Shown here piece by piece: positions 38,775 through 49,807 of a DNA stretch of 64,000 nt. Under the pieces are notes generated by a model, which was given only the letters and a program-made list of their open reading frames with translations, was not told the origin of the DNA and did not search any database. This DNA comes from Heligmosomoides polygyrus polygyrus (taxonomy: Eukaryota; Nematoda; Chromadorea; Rhabditida; Heligmosomidae): NCBI GenBank assembly GCA_947396885.1, contig OX377205.1:65134969-65198968 (forward strand), read 5' to 3'. Positions within the stretch are counted from its first letter, which is position 1, and the number at the start of each line of letters is the position of its first letter. A program made the position numbers and the translations under genes.

Positions 38775-38882
38775 AATTGCTGTTACAACAATGTTTTTTA
38801 GCTATCAAATTCCATAACGCTAGGCGGGACTCGAACGCCCACCTCCTGCTGACCAGCTCTACGCCACTACACCACCAGCGCT
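38775..38882 (-). mobile_element. SINE family B copy (tRNA-like head and tail)
   Basis: On the minus strand AGCGCTGGTGGTGTAGTGG gives an A box, and GCGTTCGAGTCCCGCCTAGC a slightly altered B box. The outer seven bases can pair as an acceptor stem. A tail of about 40 bp with AAAACATTG and GTAACAGC follows and is shared with the copy at 5763-5860. This is a SINE rather than a tRNA gene. Confidence 0.6.
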
Positions 38883-39112
38883 TTTCATCGAAAGCAACAT
38901 CCATACCTCGTGGGACCCGTCAATACTCACCCGTATATCGGAATGAGCCGGCCGCTGATATCAGCATGGAACCAGTTAAGCTGAAGGTCTAGACAGAAGT
39001 GATTCAAATCAATGCTTCAATTGAGTCAATTCCGATTGCAGATGGGATATAACGAAGCAAAAGGTGAAGTTGCTGGGATCACGCATTCATTTCCATTGCT
39101 TAATCTTAACAG

Positions 39113-39123
39113 AAAACCTAAGC
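39113..39123. repeat. Left target-site duplication of the decayed RTE element
   Basis: AAAACCTAAGC lies immediately outside the purine-rich 3' tail of the RTE copy and is repeated exactly at 42143-42153 beyond its 5' end. Length and position fit a duplication made by target-primed reverse transcription. Confidence 0.75.
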
Positions 39124-42100
39124 TTCTTCTTCTTCTTCTTCTCCTTCTCCTTCTTCTGAGCGTTTAGTCCCGCGCAGTCGCAGGGTCCGCTGTTCTTGTG
39201 ATCTGTCGCCAGTTCATCCTATCAAGGGCGTCATCTACCGTGGTGCTAACTTCGGCGAGAGCTCTCTTCATGACGTCATTCCACCTTTTCCTTGCGGCTC
39301 CTCTCAGGCACTTTCCGGGTGCATCGAAATCGAGGGCCAACCTTACGTGGTGATCTTCTGGTCTTCTGAGGTCGTGTCCATACCACCTCAGGCGCTGCTC
39401 CCTCATCTTCAGCTGTCTTCATCACTGCCCTAACATCCTCGTTTCTCACCCTGTCCCGACGGGTCCATCCACATGCCCACCTCAGCATCCTCATTTCCGC
39501 AGCGTGCAGTTGCCGCTCATGCGCCTTGCCCAAAACCCAGCACTCACTGCCGTAGAATAGAGCAGGCCTCAAAACTGTTCTATAGAGCTTGCCTTTGAGC
39601 GTCCTGGAGCATCTACGGTCGCAGAGGATCCCTGTGGACTTCCTCCACTTGACCCAGGCTGATGAATTTCGTCTTCTCCACGTTCAGCCGTAGTCCGTGT
39701 CTGCGGGGCTCTCTGCCACAGCTGCACATTCTCCTCCAGCTCCTCCTGTCAGCTACTAGGGCGATGTCGTCCGCATTGAGGATCGTCCTGAGAGGGCCTT
39801 CCTCAAGGTCGCCGTTCACTATAGAGTCAAGCGTTAGCAGGAAGAGGTACTCAGAGCCGACCCTTGGTGTACACCCACTGTGATGTCCACTTTCCTTGTC
39901 ACCCCGTGTGGAGTTCGTATCGCCGCATTCGAGCTTTCGTACCGTCCCTTATGACAGTGATCAGACATTCCGGGGCACCCCTCCTTCAAAGGGCTTTCCA
40001 GAGTACGGCCTGGGTAGCTTGTCGCAGGCCTTCTCAAGGTCCAGAAATGCCAGATAGCAGGGTTTTCGTTCCTCGCGATATTTCTCCATCATCTGGCGAG
40101 CGATGAAGATGGCGTCTGTGGTGAACCTCTCGGGCATGAAGCCCCACCGCACCTGGGAGATGGGTACCATCTCCCTCAGCCTCGAGTTGACCAGTCGTTC
40201 GTAGATCTTCGTCGTCTGTGAGATCATTTTGATCCCTCAGTAGTTGAAGCATTCGGAAGCGTCTCCCTTCTGCTTGAAGATGGGGTTATGGTGCTGTTCC
40301 TCCAGTCATCCGGCATCTTACCTTCTTTCGTGATTCTGTTGAGGAACTGCGTTAGCCAGTTGATTTCGAGGTCATCGAGCACCTTCCAAGCCTCTACTGG
40401 TACACCGTCAGGCCCTGCTGCCTTTCCGAGTTTCATCTTCCCTATGGCCTTGCAAACCTCTTCTTGCGTCCAGGATGGGATGGGTCCTTCCTTTGGTTGT
40501 TCTTCTTGGGCCTCACGACGAGGGAACTCCTCTTCCAGGAGTTCCTTGAAGTACTCCTCTCATCTCTCTCTGACCTCGACCGGTTCTATGACACCCTACC
40601 CTCAGCACCCTTCACAGTCCTCACTACTCGGATGTCAAGGCTAGTTCTATGTCGCGCCTTGGCCAGACGGATGGCGTACTTCTTTCCCTCTGGCCCGTCT
40701 AGTTTCTCGTACAGGGCATCCATTTCTGCGTTCTTTGCCTCCGCTACAGCCGTTTTGGTCAGCCTCTTCAGATTCCTGTAGGCTGTGAGATGCTCGGGTG
40801 CCCTCGTCTTGTGCCACAGTTTGTAGGCCTCCTTCTTCTTCTTCTTCACCGCAGCCTGCACCTCTTCGTTCCAGAACCATACCGTTTTATCCACTCTCGT
40901 TCCTCCCTTTGTTTCTCCCAGGGTTTCCTTGGCGCATCTCAGGATTACTCGGGCTATCCTACTCCAGGTCTCATTCACAAGATCAGCTGGATCTGGAAGG
41001 CCTGACTCGAGCACTGCCCTTCGTAGCTCGTTTCGCTCTGAACCCCGCATTCTCCACCATCCGTCCTCACTTTGGGTTTGGTGGGTAGAGGTATGCTAAG
41101 GTAGGCTACCAAGGGTCTGTGCTGTGATGCCACGTCTTCTCCCGGAATGACCTTCACATCCCGGACTGTTTTCAGGGCAGCCCTTCGAACCAGGATGTGG
41201 TCGACTTCCGTCCTTCTTCCTCCGCTAGCATAGGTCACCTTCTGGCTTCGCGATGAAGGTACTACAGACAGCCAGGTCGTGGGCGATAGCCAAATCAAAA
41301 ATTCTTTCTCCATCTGGGTTTATCAGGCCGATCCCTTTACCTTTAACCCCCCCCCTTTTACCTCCATGAACCTTCTCCACTCCTTCTCTGCCACTCCCAA
41401 CAGGTCGTTTATGTCCCTTGCTACGAAGAGGTAGTCGTCATCTGGTGTGGACTTTATGGACTCCTCGAGAGTGATGTAGAAGTCATCCTTGTCGTGCTCG
41501 GAGCATCCGGCCTGCGGAGTGTAGACAGAAGTCATAGTCCAGTAACCCTCCTTTGTGTCCAGCCTCAGTGTCATGATGCTGTCGTTTATTCTTTGGACAG
41601 TAGCTACTGATTCATTGAGGGACTCCGCGACAGATATCCCTACCCTGTTCCTCTTGGTGTCCTCTCCGTTGTACATAGTACAGCTTGACTCTTTCTCCGA
41701 TCCGATCTCCCTGGCTTTCGCCCCTTTTCATCGCGTTTCCTGCAAACACAGGACCTGTATCCTTCTCCGCTTCATCAGGTCAGCCACTTCCCTAGATATT
41801 CCGGTAAGCGTTCCCACATTCAGAGTCCCCAGTGGAACTAGCTTCTTTGGCCGAGTTTGTCAGGTCCTCGGTAGCCCTCGCCTACTGACCACAGAACTCG
41901 GGCGGTGGGTCTGTACACCACTTCAGGGTGACGTCTTAGCCTTTACACTATTGCGACTTTTGATCATGGTTTTGTGACGAGGTTTCTCCATCAGCAGGCC
42001 TGTCATCCTGGGCCTGACGCTGAAACCGTTGCCATTTCTACAATTTTTGCAGGGCATGGCATGCTGGAGCCGGGAGTCGAACCTGTGACCGTTTGTGCAT

Positions 42101-42142
42101 AAAACTACACTACTAACCACTATGCTAACTCGGCTCAACAAA
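39124..42142 (-). mobile_element. Full-length but decayed RTE-clade retrotransposon
   Basis: The element is complete but broken by frameshifts and stops. The endonuclease start lies near 41850, with a GTLNVGTLTG stretch followed by LCLQETR. Endonuclease fragments continue to about 41100. The linker and RT fragments occupy 39834-41050, including FLDLEKACD and GVHQGSALS. The polymerase motif near 39780 reads NADDIALVAD, so the usual Tyr of YADD is Asn. The C-terminal fragments at 39164-39572 carry MLRWACGWTRRDRVRN and LRWYGHDLR. The 3' end is a GAA-rich tail at about 39124-39160, like that of the intact copy at 61238. The protein is clearly related to the intact element but belongs to a different family. 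An 11-bp direct repeat, AAAACCTAAGC, abuts both ends (39113-39123 and 42143-42153) and is best read as a target-site duplication. The 5' end inside it is tRNA-like. Confidence 0.92.
42056..42138 (-). promoter_or_regulatory. tRNA-like 5' end of the RTE copy with Pol III A and B boxes
   Basis: Read on the minus strand, the segment contains TAGCATAGTGG, a match to the Pol III A box (TRGCNNAGYNGG), and 33 nt later GGTTCGACTCC, an exact B box (GGTTCGANTCC). GAGCCG near the start can pair with CGGCTC near the end, a remnant acceptor stem; the other arms pair poorly, so it is not a working tRNA gene. It lies inside the element's putative target-site duplication and directly upstream of the endonuclease region, so it appears to be the element's own 5' end. 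A Pol III-driven start of transcription, or a SINE-LINE chimera, are the two readings. Confidence 0.6.
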
Positions 42143-42153
42143 AAAACCTAAGC
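42143..42153. repeat. Right target-site duplication of the decayed RTE element
   Basis: This is the second copy of AAAACCTAAGC. It lies just outside the tRNA-like 5' end of the RTE element, preceded by two further A residues. The match to the left copy is 11 of 11, despite heavy decay inside the element. Confidence 0.75.
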
Positions 42154-42946
42154 AAATCGACCTTTAGATGAAACAAACATCTTCCGCTGGCATCACATAA
42201 TGTGGCTACACCATTTCCAAAGTTTCTGTCATACTACGCTAATACTCTGATGCCTGTGAGTTAAACCAGAATCTACGGAGTGCACCGAATATGACGCTAC
42301 ATAGCTTGGCACCAGTCGAGACCTGAACTACATAGTATGGTCCGTTTTCCGATCTCATCGCTAGTTGTGAAATATACGAAAAGCGTGTGAATCCGCGCGC
42401 GTGGAATCTTGATATGATTGAAAGATTTCAAGTAGGAGAGAGGTAAGTGCAGTGTAGAAATGATAAAGGTCGGTGTTATTTGATCACTTCTTGAGTTGCG
42501 CTACAAGCTCCTTCACCGCAGATATTAGGCAAGAATGCAGCTGAGCGAGGAACTCACCAGAAGTCGAGGCTAAAGTTGTCTGTCTCCCTAGGACAATTAC
42601 ATAATCTCCAGTATTCCAAATGACTAAAGTGAGGAAGGACGACAACTAGCAGTTAGTGTTTTGCGTACGGATTTGACACCACGCACCAAAGCACGGCTCA
42701 TCACGTCGAAAACGTTCAGAAATAGCTTTACAAATTTTTCTGTACGATGCGAAAGAAGCATCCTCCTGTTCTCTGTGCTTCAGTAAGATTTTGGCATTTT
42801 TCTTTCTTTCTTCTGATTTTTTTCGGAATGACTATTTTGTTACTCAGCCCATTCTTCCTCCTTCGAAGCATAACGGTAGATCAGGGCATGCGAGAGAAAC
42901 TCGTGCGCTGAACCACCATTTACGCATAGTGACATTGCTTCCGCTA
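42154..42946. other. No gene recognised between RTE copy and foldback element
   Basis: Unique-looking sequence with no frame of note. Confidence 0.5.
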
Positions 42947-44715
42947 CAGTACCGGACATGTCTTTTGGTCGTTGGCCGAAAAAGCCACGCCGGCCAGGCT
43001 TTCACGAGTATTTGATTTCTAAAGAAGTTATTCAAAAAAGCCGCTTTGTAGCGTTCCAAAGCGGCCTTTTTGAATAACTTCTTTAGAAATCAAACACTTG
43101 TAAAAATAAACATACATTTGAACTCAGCAGCTCAAGCTCTATCTTTTGGTATATAAATCTCAGTTGAGTTGAACAATGCATATAGGGCCGACAGAATCAA
43201 TCGAGTAGGCGCGGCGCGACAACCTGTAGAGCGAGCGTTTGGGGAGTTTTATCGGAAATTTCCAGCCTTCCCAATCAGAAATTGCTGTAAGACTGTCCAG
43301 AGTGCATTTCGAGTACGCGTGAACAATGCATACAGAATCGGACCTACCAATCCTGTGGGCGCGACAGCTCGCAAATTGCATGCGCGGGCGTGTTCGGAGC
43401 GCCATAACTTTGTGGAGAGCGAATCGTTCCGGCTACGGCGAGTGGATTTTGTAGGCAGTAGAATGGTTTTGTAGTCCCCAAAAGTACACCATGGTAGCTT
43501 CTAAACAGCGAAATTATTGCGGTGCGAAATGCAGGTTAGCCTTGTGTGACACGATTTTTTCCAAATTCAGTCGACCACTGTGGGAAGACGTGACGAGCTA
43601 ACGGTCTAGGAATGCGTACGCGAGCAAACCAGTTAAGGTGCTTTGCGATGGCAGCCATTTTAGAGCGGCGGAGGACAGCGTTGAAGTTTCTTCCACCCTT
43701 ACTCGTCCTCATTTGAGTTTTCGACAGTTCTAATGGTGCCGCTATGTTCAGCTCGGAAAGCTCTATCGAATGGTGTCAAATGTGGCCCGGTTCAAAAATA
43801 TTGTTTTTCGATGACGTCATTGTCCTTCTGCCGTGGCCTTGGGCCGCCTCACCTTTGATGCGAAATTGTCAAAAAAGCGATTTTACGAAGAGAGAACATG
43901 GAGAAAAAATCGATGTTTTCGGAATTGATTGAGAGTGATACCGTTCGATAGAGCTTTCAGAGCTGAACAGAACGACTCTATTAGAACTGTCGAAAACCTA
44001 AACGAGGGCGAGTAAGGGCGGAAGAAACTTCACCGCTGTCCTTCGCCGCTATAAAATGGCTGCCGGGAGCGAGGCGGGTTAGGAAGCTGGGGAGCTCTGG
44101 GCACTTCTTCGCAAAGTATCTTAACTGGTTTGCTCGCTTACGCATTCCTAGACCTTTAGCTCGTCACGCCTTCCCACAGTGGTCGACTGAATTTGGAAAA
44201 AATCGTGTCACACAAGGCTAACCTGCATTTCGCACCGCAAAAATTTCGCCCGTTTAGAAGCTACCACGGTGTACTTTTGAGGACTACAAAACCATTTTAC
44301 TGCCCAAACACGCCCACGCATGCAATTTGCAAGCTGCCGCGCCCACTCGATTGGTAGGTCCGATTCTGTATGCATTGTTCACGGCGCACTCCAAATGCAG
44401 GGACAGTCTTAGAGCAATTTCTGATTGGGAAGGCTGGAAATTTCCGATAAAACTCCCCAAACGCTCGCTTTACAGGTTGTCGCGCCGTGTCTACTCGATT
44501 GATTCTGTCGGGCCTATATGCATTGTTCAACTCAACTGAGATTTATATACCAAAAGATAGAGCTTGAGCTGCTAAGTTCAAATGTATGTTTATTTTCACA
44601 AGTATTTGATTTCTAAAGAAGTTATTGAAAAAGGCAGCTTTGGAGCGTTCCAAAGCGGCCTATGTTGGCCGGCGCGGCTTTTTCGGCCAATGACCAAAAG
44701 ACATGTCCGGTACTG
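42947..44715. mobile_element. 1.77-kb foldback (inverted-repeat) element
   Basis: The two halves are imperfect reverse complements. The left end (CAGTACCGGACATGTC at 42947) is the reverse complement of the right end (GACATGTCCGGTACTG to 44715). Matching blocks follow inward, for example ATCTTTTGGTATATAAATCT at 43141 against its complement near 44540. The left arm is about 42947-43784, the right arm about 43938-44715, with a spacer of roughly 150 bp. CAGT termini and a TA before the left end recall Tc1/mariner-type elements, but the right flank begins TGTA, so a TA duplication is not proven. No transposase is encoded; overlapping open frames in the arms are mirror copies of each other. Confidence 0.85.
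43009..43099. repeat. Near-perfect 90-bp hairpin inside the foldback left arm
   Basis: TTTGATTTCTAAAGAAGTTA at 43011 is mirrored by TAACTTCTTTAGAAATCAAA ending near 43094, around a CCGCTTTG...CAAAGCGG core. The matching place in the right arm (about 44600-44660) has only one copy, so the left arm carries an extra inverted duplication. Confidence 0.85.
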
Positions 44716-45734
44716 TGTACATTATTCACATTGGCCTCCAATATTTAACGAAGATGATGTAGCGCTGCTGACAGCAATAACTGGGCAGACGATGCAAGAA
44801 TTTCAAGGCAGCTGGTATTAGCCGTGGCAGAGTAACTAAAGCGACTTCTTGGGAAGCTAGACTTTCCCAGAGATGAGTGAAAGTCAGAGCAAAATAAGCA
44901 CGCACCCTGCCTGATGACGTATTTGTGTTCACGGTAATCATCGCGAAAAATATACAAATCGGCATTAGATTTCAGAGAGAATTTTAAAACTTTCATATTT
45001 ATTTAACACTTGATCTAGATGAAAAAATTTATCCAGTCAAATGAAAATATTCACAATTAAGGTGCTGATTAAAGAGGACCCTTGCTAGACATAACCAAAC
45101 CTGGATGAAGACGGATCAATGTGAGACTAACACGTCAGGCGAGGCCTCTAAAAGAAATTTTTGTGACCGTTCGCTGAAACATGCTTTTTCTGTACAGTTA
45201 CAAGTCCAGTCATAAACTTTTTCAGAGGCATTACAGCGTATTACAATGCGCAAGAGGATCCACATCAGAAGTTATCAAACTGATAACTCATCTGGCAAAC
45301 GCGATTAACCTATCGGAACTGGTTTGACTCGATGACCCAGTGCAGGCCCTCTACTGCGGCACTATTACGTGCGAGTTTTTGTTTTAATGGCCACATTCCT
45401 TAAATTCGCTCTTGAATCTGATATTCAGCTGTGGCGTTTGTGTTCATGCTCCAGCTTATAATGATGAGGATGAGTGAATGTGAATGTGCTTCACTCCTTT
45501 TCTAAGGGCGGGTGGAGTTTCCCACCATTGCGACTGCCAATTCTACGCCCATTTTTCCTGAGAACTAAAGTTATGGCAAGACAGAAGCGCCTAAGCTTGC
45601 AACGATTACGTGGTTCTGAAGGGGATCAGATGAATTAATTGGATGCAACCATGGTGTGAAAGAAGGTGATGATAATTTTCATTCCGAATCTTTCCACATT
45701 GGCACTGAATTGGTCTCCGTCCTATTCTACCAAA
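44716..45734. other. No gene recognised
   Basis: Small overlapping frames near 44726-44996 only; nothing recognisable. Confidence 0.5.
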
Positions 45735-45895
45735 GGGCGTATGATAGCACAGTCGGAGAAGGTGCCGGCTGTCGTGTGCACCAGATTCCAAGTTCTTGGT
45801 TCGGATTTCTTGCCAAGGTCAATCAGGCCTTTTATTGCCTCAGTCAGTGAATTTGCATCAAATTCGCCTAAAAAGGATAACCGGCTTTTTCATCG
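45735..45895 (+). mobile_element. SINE family A copy with tRNA-like head
   Basis: ATAGCACAGTCGGAGAAGG resembles an A box and CTTGGTTCGGATTTCTTGCC holds the B box (GGTTCGGATTT). The body then follows the family, with AAAAGGATAACCGGC near its 3' side. Confidence 0.7.
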
Positions 45896-46154
45896 GCATG
45901 ATAAATATGCATTCAAATTGCGCCAACGATGTCCCGTTGAAGTAAATAGAATACGCGGCATTTCCCAGAAATTGGAATGACTAACGTCGTCCTTGACCTT
46001 TTATTTTTATGCACCATAGAGGCTTACTGCTGCTTTCACTTTTCACGTGCGAGTTGTTCAGGTTAGGGGCTAATAGGTATAAAAATAAGTGTTGTATAAG
46101 TTTTTTGAAGTAAAAAAGCATAGGATCGCCTGAATGGAAACTGTATACTTGACG

Positions 46155-46335
46155 TATACAGTGAATTGCGGTTCAAGTCAATGTTTAACCCTTCCCCGGA
46201 AACTCTGGTGCCATTTTACCGACCCCGGAAAGATGGAAGGCTTGGTTCGCATTGGCGGGAAATTCGAACCAAGAACTTGGTATCGGTGCACCCGACAGTC
46301 GCTACCTCCTCCGACTGCTCTTCACGCGCTTGACT
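46155..46335 (-). mobile_element. SINE family A copy
   Basis: On the minus strand the head has GAGCAGTCGGAGGAGGTAGC, and a B-box-like GGTTCGAATTTCCCGCC follows. On the plus strand GATGGAAGGCTTGGTT matches the other copies. Confidence 0.7.
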
Positions 46336-46489
46336 TCTGATTTCCACAGGAGTGCTTCCATCCAACAGCTCGCGATGCCAGGTAGCACATTTTGAGAGCA
46401 GCATGGGCGCCGTAATAAGATATCGATAACGTGTGAGCCTAAAGTTGATTATCTCCTTCCGTATTTATTCAGGGAAGAGACGTATCACC

Positions 46490-46870
46490 GTCGTACTCCT
46501 TGGGGCACTCGCCTTCCGCTATCGACGTTATCGAGAGGGAGAAGGGGACATAATTCAAGTAAAGCGCAGTCGGTGATTCGCCCCATGCGCACCACGCACG
46601 CGCAGCCGCACAACTCCGCGAGTACTTTTATGTTGTTCGTGAACTGGTTTATCGAGGGGGAATTCCGTGTGGGAAAAACTTCAATTTGGACAATAACACG
46701 ACGACTTCCTTTAATGCACACACACACCACCCACTTGCCGCCGCACGACGATCGTTTCGATGTTCTCGCCGAATTGCGCTCGACGAAGAACGTTGATGCT
46801 AAGGCAGACGAGATGGCAAGCGATGGTGGATTGTGGATAAGGTTCGGTACAGGTCAGCTCGTCTAGGACG
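46490..46870. promoter_or_regulatory. CpG-rich island with a CSL-type site
   Basis: TGTGGGAA at 46668-46675 matches the CSL (LAG-1) consensus YGTGGGAA. CATGCGCACCACGCACGCGC near 46584 is NRF1-like. TTTTATG near 46627 suits posterior homeodomain factors. No coding case could be made. Confidence 0.3.
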
Positions 46871-47040
46871 CTCCATGCAATACCTTCTAAGAGCTCGGGC
46901 ATAAGGGAAAAGGTCTGCGATAGTCATTTGGGATGCCCCAGTGGTTTTTACGGATTGTCGAGGATGCAATTTGAGAGACTATTTGGCCTGCATCATGAGT
47001 TCTAATGACTATCCGATAGATAAGTTATTGTTTCATTCCT

Positions 47041-47180
47041 ACCAGACTATGGCAGCAGTTCACCGATCTAGGAGAGATGGAAAGGTTACATGACCTGTGC
47101 GGGGCCCGAACCTCGAGTCGGAGTGTTAGCGACAACAGGAGTCCCCCTCTCCTCTAACTGCGCTACCATGCTCCCAGTTG
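47041..47180 (-). mobile_element. SINE family A-like head fragment
   Basis: On the minus strand GGTAGCGCAGTTAGAGGAG fits the A box and GGTTCGGGCCCCGCAC the B box. The body is cut after the block homologous to CAGTTCACCGATCT...GATGGAAAGG. Confidence 0.6.
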
Positions 47181-49246
47181 CACTTCTTCGTGGTGCAAAT
47201 CACGATGTGTGATTGTGTATTGATAATGGGACGAAGACCAGATCCCTATCCCAATAATCTGGCGTTAGTTCGTCGTCCTCATACAAATTGAGGACTTGTG
47301 GTTACATGGCCTAGTAAAGAGCCATTATGTAAAGCAGGCTAAAAGCATTGACCTGCTCTATTTCACCCAAAATCCCGAGATTGGTCCATGCGCTTTTGAT
47401 GTAGTGCTACGAGCACCATCTTTCTAAAGAAACCACACATTTAACGATTCTTCTCAGCACAAGTAAAAAAGCGCTAAAGCTGCTCGCAAAACGCGACATT
47501 ATTTCCTTGGACAGATGACCAACGCAGTTCTGAGCACTAACCTTGAGAGTCTCTCATGCCCAGAACCGATAGAGACTGTAGCGGTGTGGTATCCCTCAGC
47601 AGTCAGAGTTAACTATTTAACGCGCATTTCTCTACCTCCCTTCTGATGCCTTCTTCTGGTGCATTCACAAGATGTAAAAAAAATACTGTCGCGGGGCTTC
47701 CGTTCTGGATGAAGCATGAGACACATGGATGAAAAATAAAGATCGGACGAATTAGTTCCCTTGGGCCACACTCTACCTCCAGGCGACATCGCAGAGTTTG
47801 AGCGGTTGCTTGTTTGAAGCATAGAGTAGCTGATGGATGATACCCAATCAATGCTCCCACTCCTAAATAGGCACGCTAAGTTCCGCGCTTTTGGGGCTTT
47901 GAAGATGTGTTTTGCTATGATGCCATAGGGTAGTGTTTGGTGGCTAAGCAGACCTATGAGATCTGTGAGTATGATAATTTGTGCATGTACCCCTTCAGAT
48001 TGATAGGACAACATTGGAGTATTTGCCACCTCACCCGCTTTAGTATTACAAAACTCTGCTTGGATTGACTGCTCTCTAAACTGAAGCTTATTGCTCAGGG
48101 TTCCGAAAGCCCTTTACTAAGGAAAATTGCGGACTTCCTTGCCATTTAGCTGTTTGTTGATTTCATAGCTTCAGTCCATCTAAATCTCGCACTGGCAACA
48201 AAGAATCTTCGCATTTATTTGTGAAGTTTTCATTATTAAAAACTCATCGAGCGAAGAGCCGTCAAAATACAAGAAATTCGTAAGGTGCTTCACTGTGTTA
48301 TGTACGACCATAGGCCCGCGAACAAGTTGGACATCCATTTCAAGAAGCCCGGCACCGGTTAGAACTAGTGAGTATTGAAGCTCTCATGTTACATCACGAA
48401 ACTGATGAATGATGACTGATCCATAAAAGTTGGTTTAGCCATGAGAAATGCTATTTTTTCTTTGTGGAAGCTTCAACCTTATGGCGCCCAACAAGTGATA
48501 TTTCCTCGAGGCGACTTTACACCTATTTCGAGACGAACGGAGGTGACTAAAATGAAAGAGGAGCCGCCAAAGTGGAGGAATAGAAACATTCTGCCGAGCA
48601 CTGCACTTGCAATATTAACCTATTAGCAAAAGAGTGAATTTTGAGGGCAACTCTGGAAACTTGGTGGACATTTCCAAATCACCGATCTACCTTCTCTACT
48701 GAGTACTCCTCATGTTTTTTCCGCGGCAGAAGACTAGCAAAAGCAGGGTTGTGTCAGAAACGCTCCTAAATGCTAAAATAAGGAATAACAACAAAAATTA
48801 CATAACTCAGATCAAACGCTACAAGAAATGATACTTGAAAGAATGTCTTGAGTAAGCGAAGGGGTCGCTTCAATGAAAGGGAGAGGGTGCGGGAAATCAA
48901 AGTCGCTCCACGTTTTCTGTTCCGCACTCCTTGCCACAGCTTCATTTCACGAGCCTTCACAAGCCTTAGGACTTAGGTATCAGCTGCTCCGCAACTGGTA
49001 GGTTGCTGCGTGTTTCGGAGCCTTTCTCTGGATGCCCATGAGCCTACTGTGGGTCACTGTTCTCCTGCGTCATCTCCACTCCTCACTACAAAAATGGATT
49101 TTTTAACTCTTCTGCAAATTTCCTGTAGGAGCAGGCAATGGTGTTTTCAAAGGCGATAAATCGGCTTGTGGGATAAAGTACAAGATTAAGTCAGGGCCCA
49201 AGCCAAGGCTAAAGAGTTTTGTTCTCTTTCGGCACCGTTTTCTATA
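47181..49246. other. No gene recognised; one unexplained 138-codon frame
   Basis: The minus frame 47613-48029 is the longest non-transposon frame nearby (includes HIFKAPKARNLACLFRSGSI). It has A/T-ending codons and no known domain, so it is not called a gene. Confidence 0.4.
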
Positions 49247-49702
49247 ATGCAAGCGAAGCTAATGGGGAATACTACTATTTGCCTGTTCGCACGGCCGGAT
49301 ATTGAGTGCGAGGGTGTGGAATTTCCATTCCATGGTAAATGCTATTCAGTAAGAGGTAAAGGTGTGTTCGATGGCTATACAGCTGCATGCGGTAATTCAT
49401 CTCCAACAGCCATAAAGAACGACGAACAACTATATTGGATTAAAGCTCTCCTTGTGAATCAGTACGCCGATACTTGGACGACAACTACGAGAAACGATGT
49501 TGCCGATTTCGAACCTATTACAGCAAAAACTTCTGGAAGAGTTCTGCGCAAATATGGACCGTCCAAGAAGAAAGAAGAGGATCGTCCGATTAGGTTTCGT
49601 ATAAAAGAGTTGTCGGATGCAATCATGGCCGGTCAGCCAGCATATACTCATCGTATGGAGCAGCACGCTTACCTGTGCGCCAAACGAGGAAGTAGACGCT
49701 GA
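49247..49702 (+). CDS. C-type-lectin-like domain protein, single exon (putative)
   Basis: This 151-residue frame shows the layout of a C-type-lectin-like domain. Cys21 is followed by FPFHGKCYSV with Cys32, the usual first disulfide loop. Then comes FDGYTAAC with Cys48, a KNDEQLYWIKALL helix like the family's N-D/E-E-x-x-W-I segment, and a late HAYLC (Cys144) that would pair with Cys48. The inner cysteine pair and the calcium-binding motifs (EPN/QPD, WND) are absent, so sugar binding is doubtful. The family is greatly expanded in nematodes, mostly as secreted proteins. No signal peptide is evident at the chosen ATG, and an in-frame TAA lies 54 nt upstream, so a signal-bearing 5' exon may be missing or the copy may be degenerate. 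An AATAAA signal at 49802-49807, about 100 nt after the stop, supports a 3' end here. Confidence 0.5.
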   Translation: MQAKLMGNTTICLFARPDIECEGVEFPFHGKCYSVRGKGVFDGYTAACGNSSPTAIKNDEQLYWIKALLVNQYADTWTTTTRNDVADFEPITAKTSGRVLRKYGPSKKKEEDRPIRFRIKELSDAIMAGQPAYTHRMEQHAYLCAKRGSRR

Positions 49703-49801
49703 AGATCTATTCATTCTCACGACAACTAATTGTAAGAAAATATGGTTGTTTAGAATCCACCATTACGCGTATTGTCGCATATAAGACATCAGAGCGGTTT
49801 T

Positions 49802-49807
49802 AATAAA
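49802..49807 (+). terminator. Polyadenylation signal AATAAA for the lectin-like frame
   Basis: A canonical AATAAA lies about 100 nt after the stop codon at 49702, a normal 3'-UTR length for a nematode gene. No other coding sequence is close enough to claim it. Confidence 0.4.

Noticed and set aside
47613..48029. 138-codon minus-strand frame as a gene
   Set aside because: No recognisable domain, A/T-ending codons, no splice or polyadenylation signals, and a length that can occur by chance in 64 kb.
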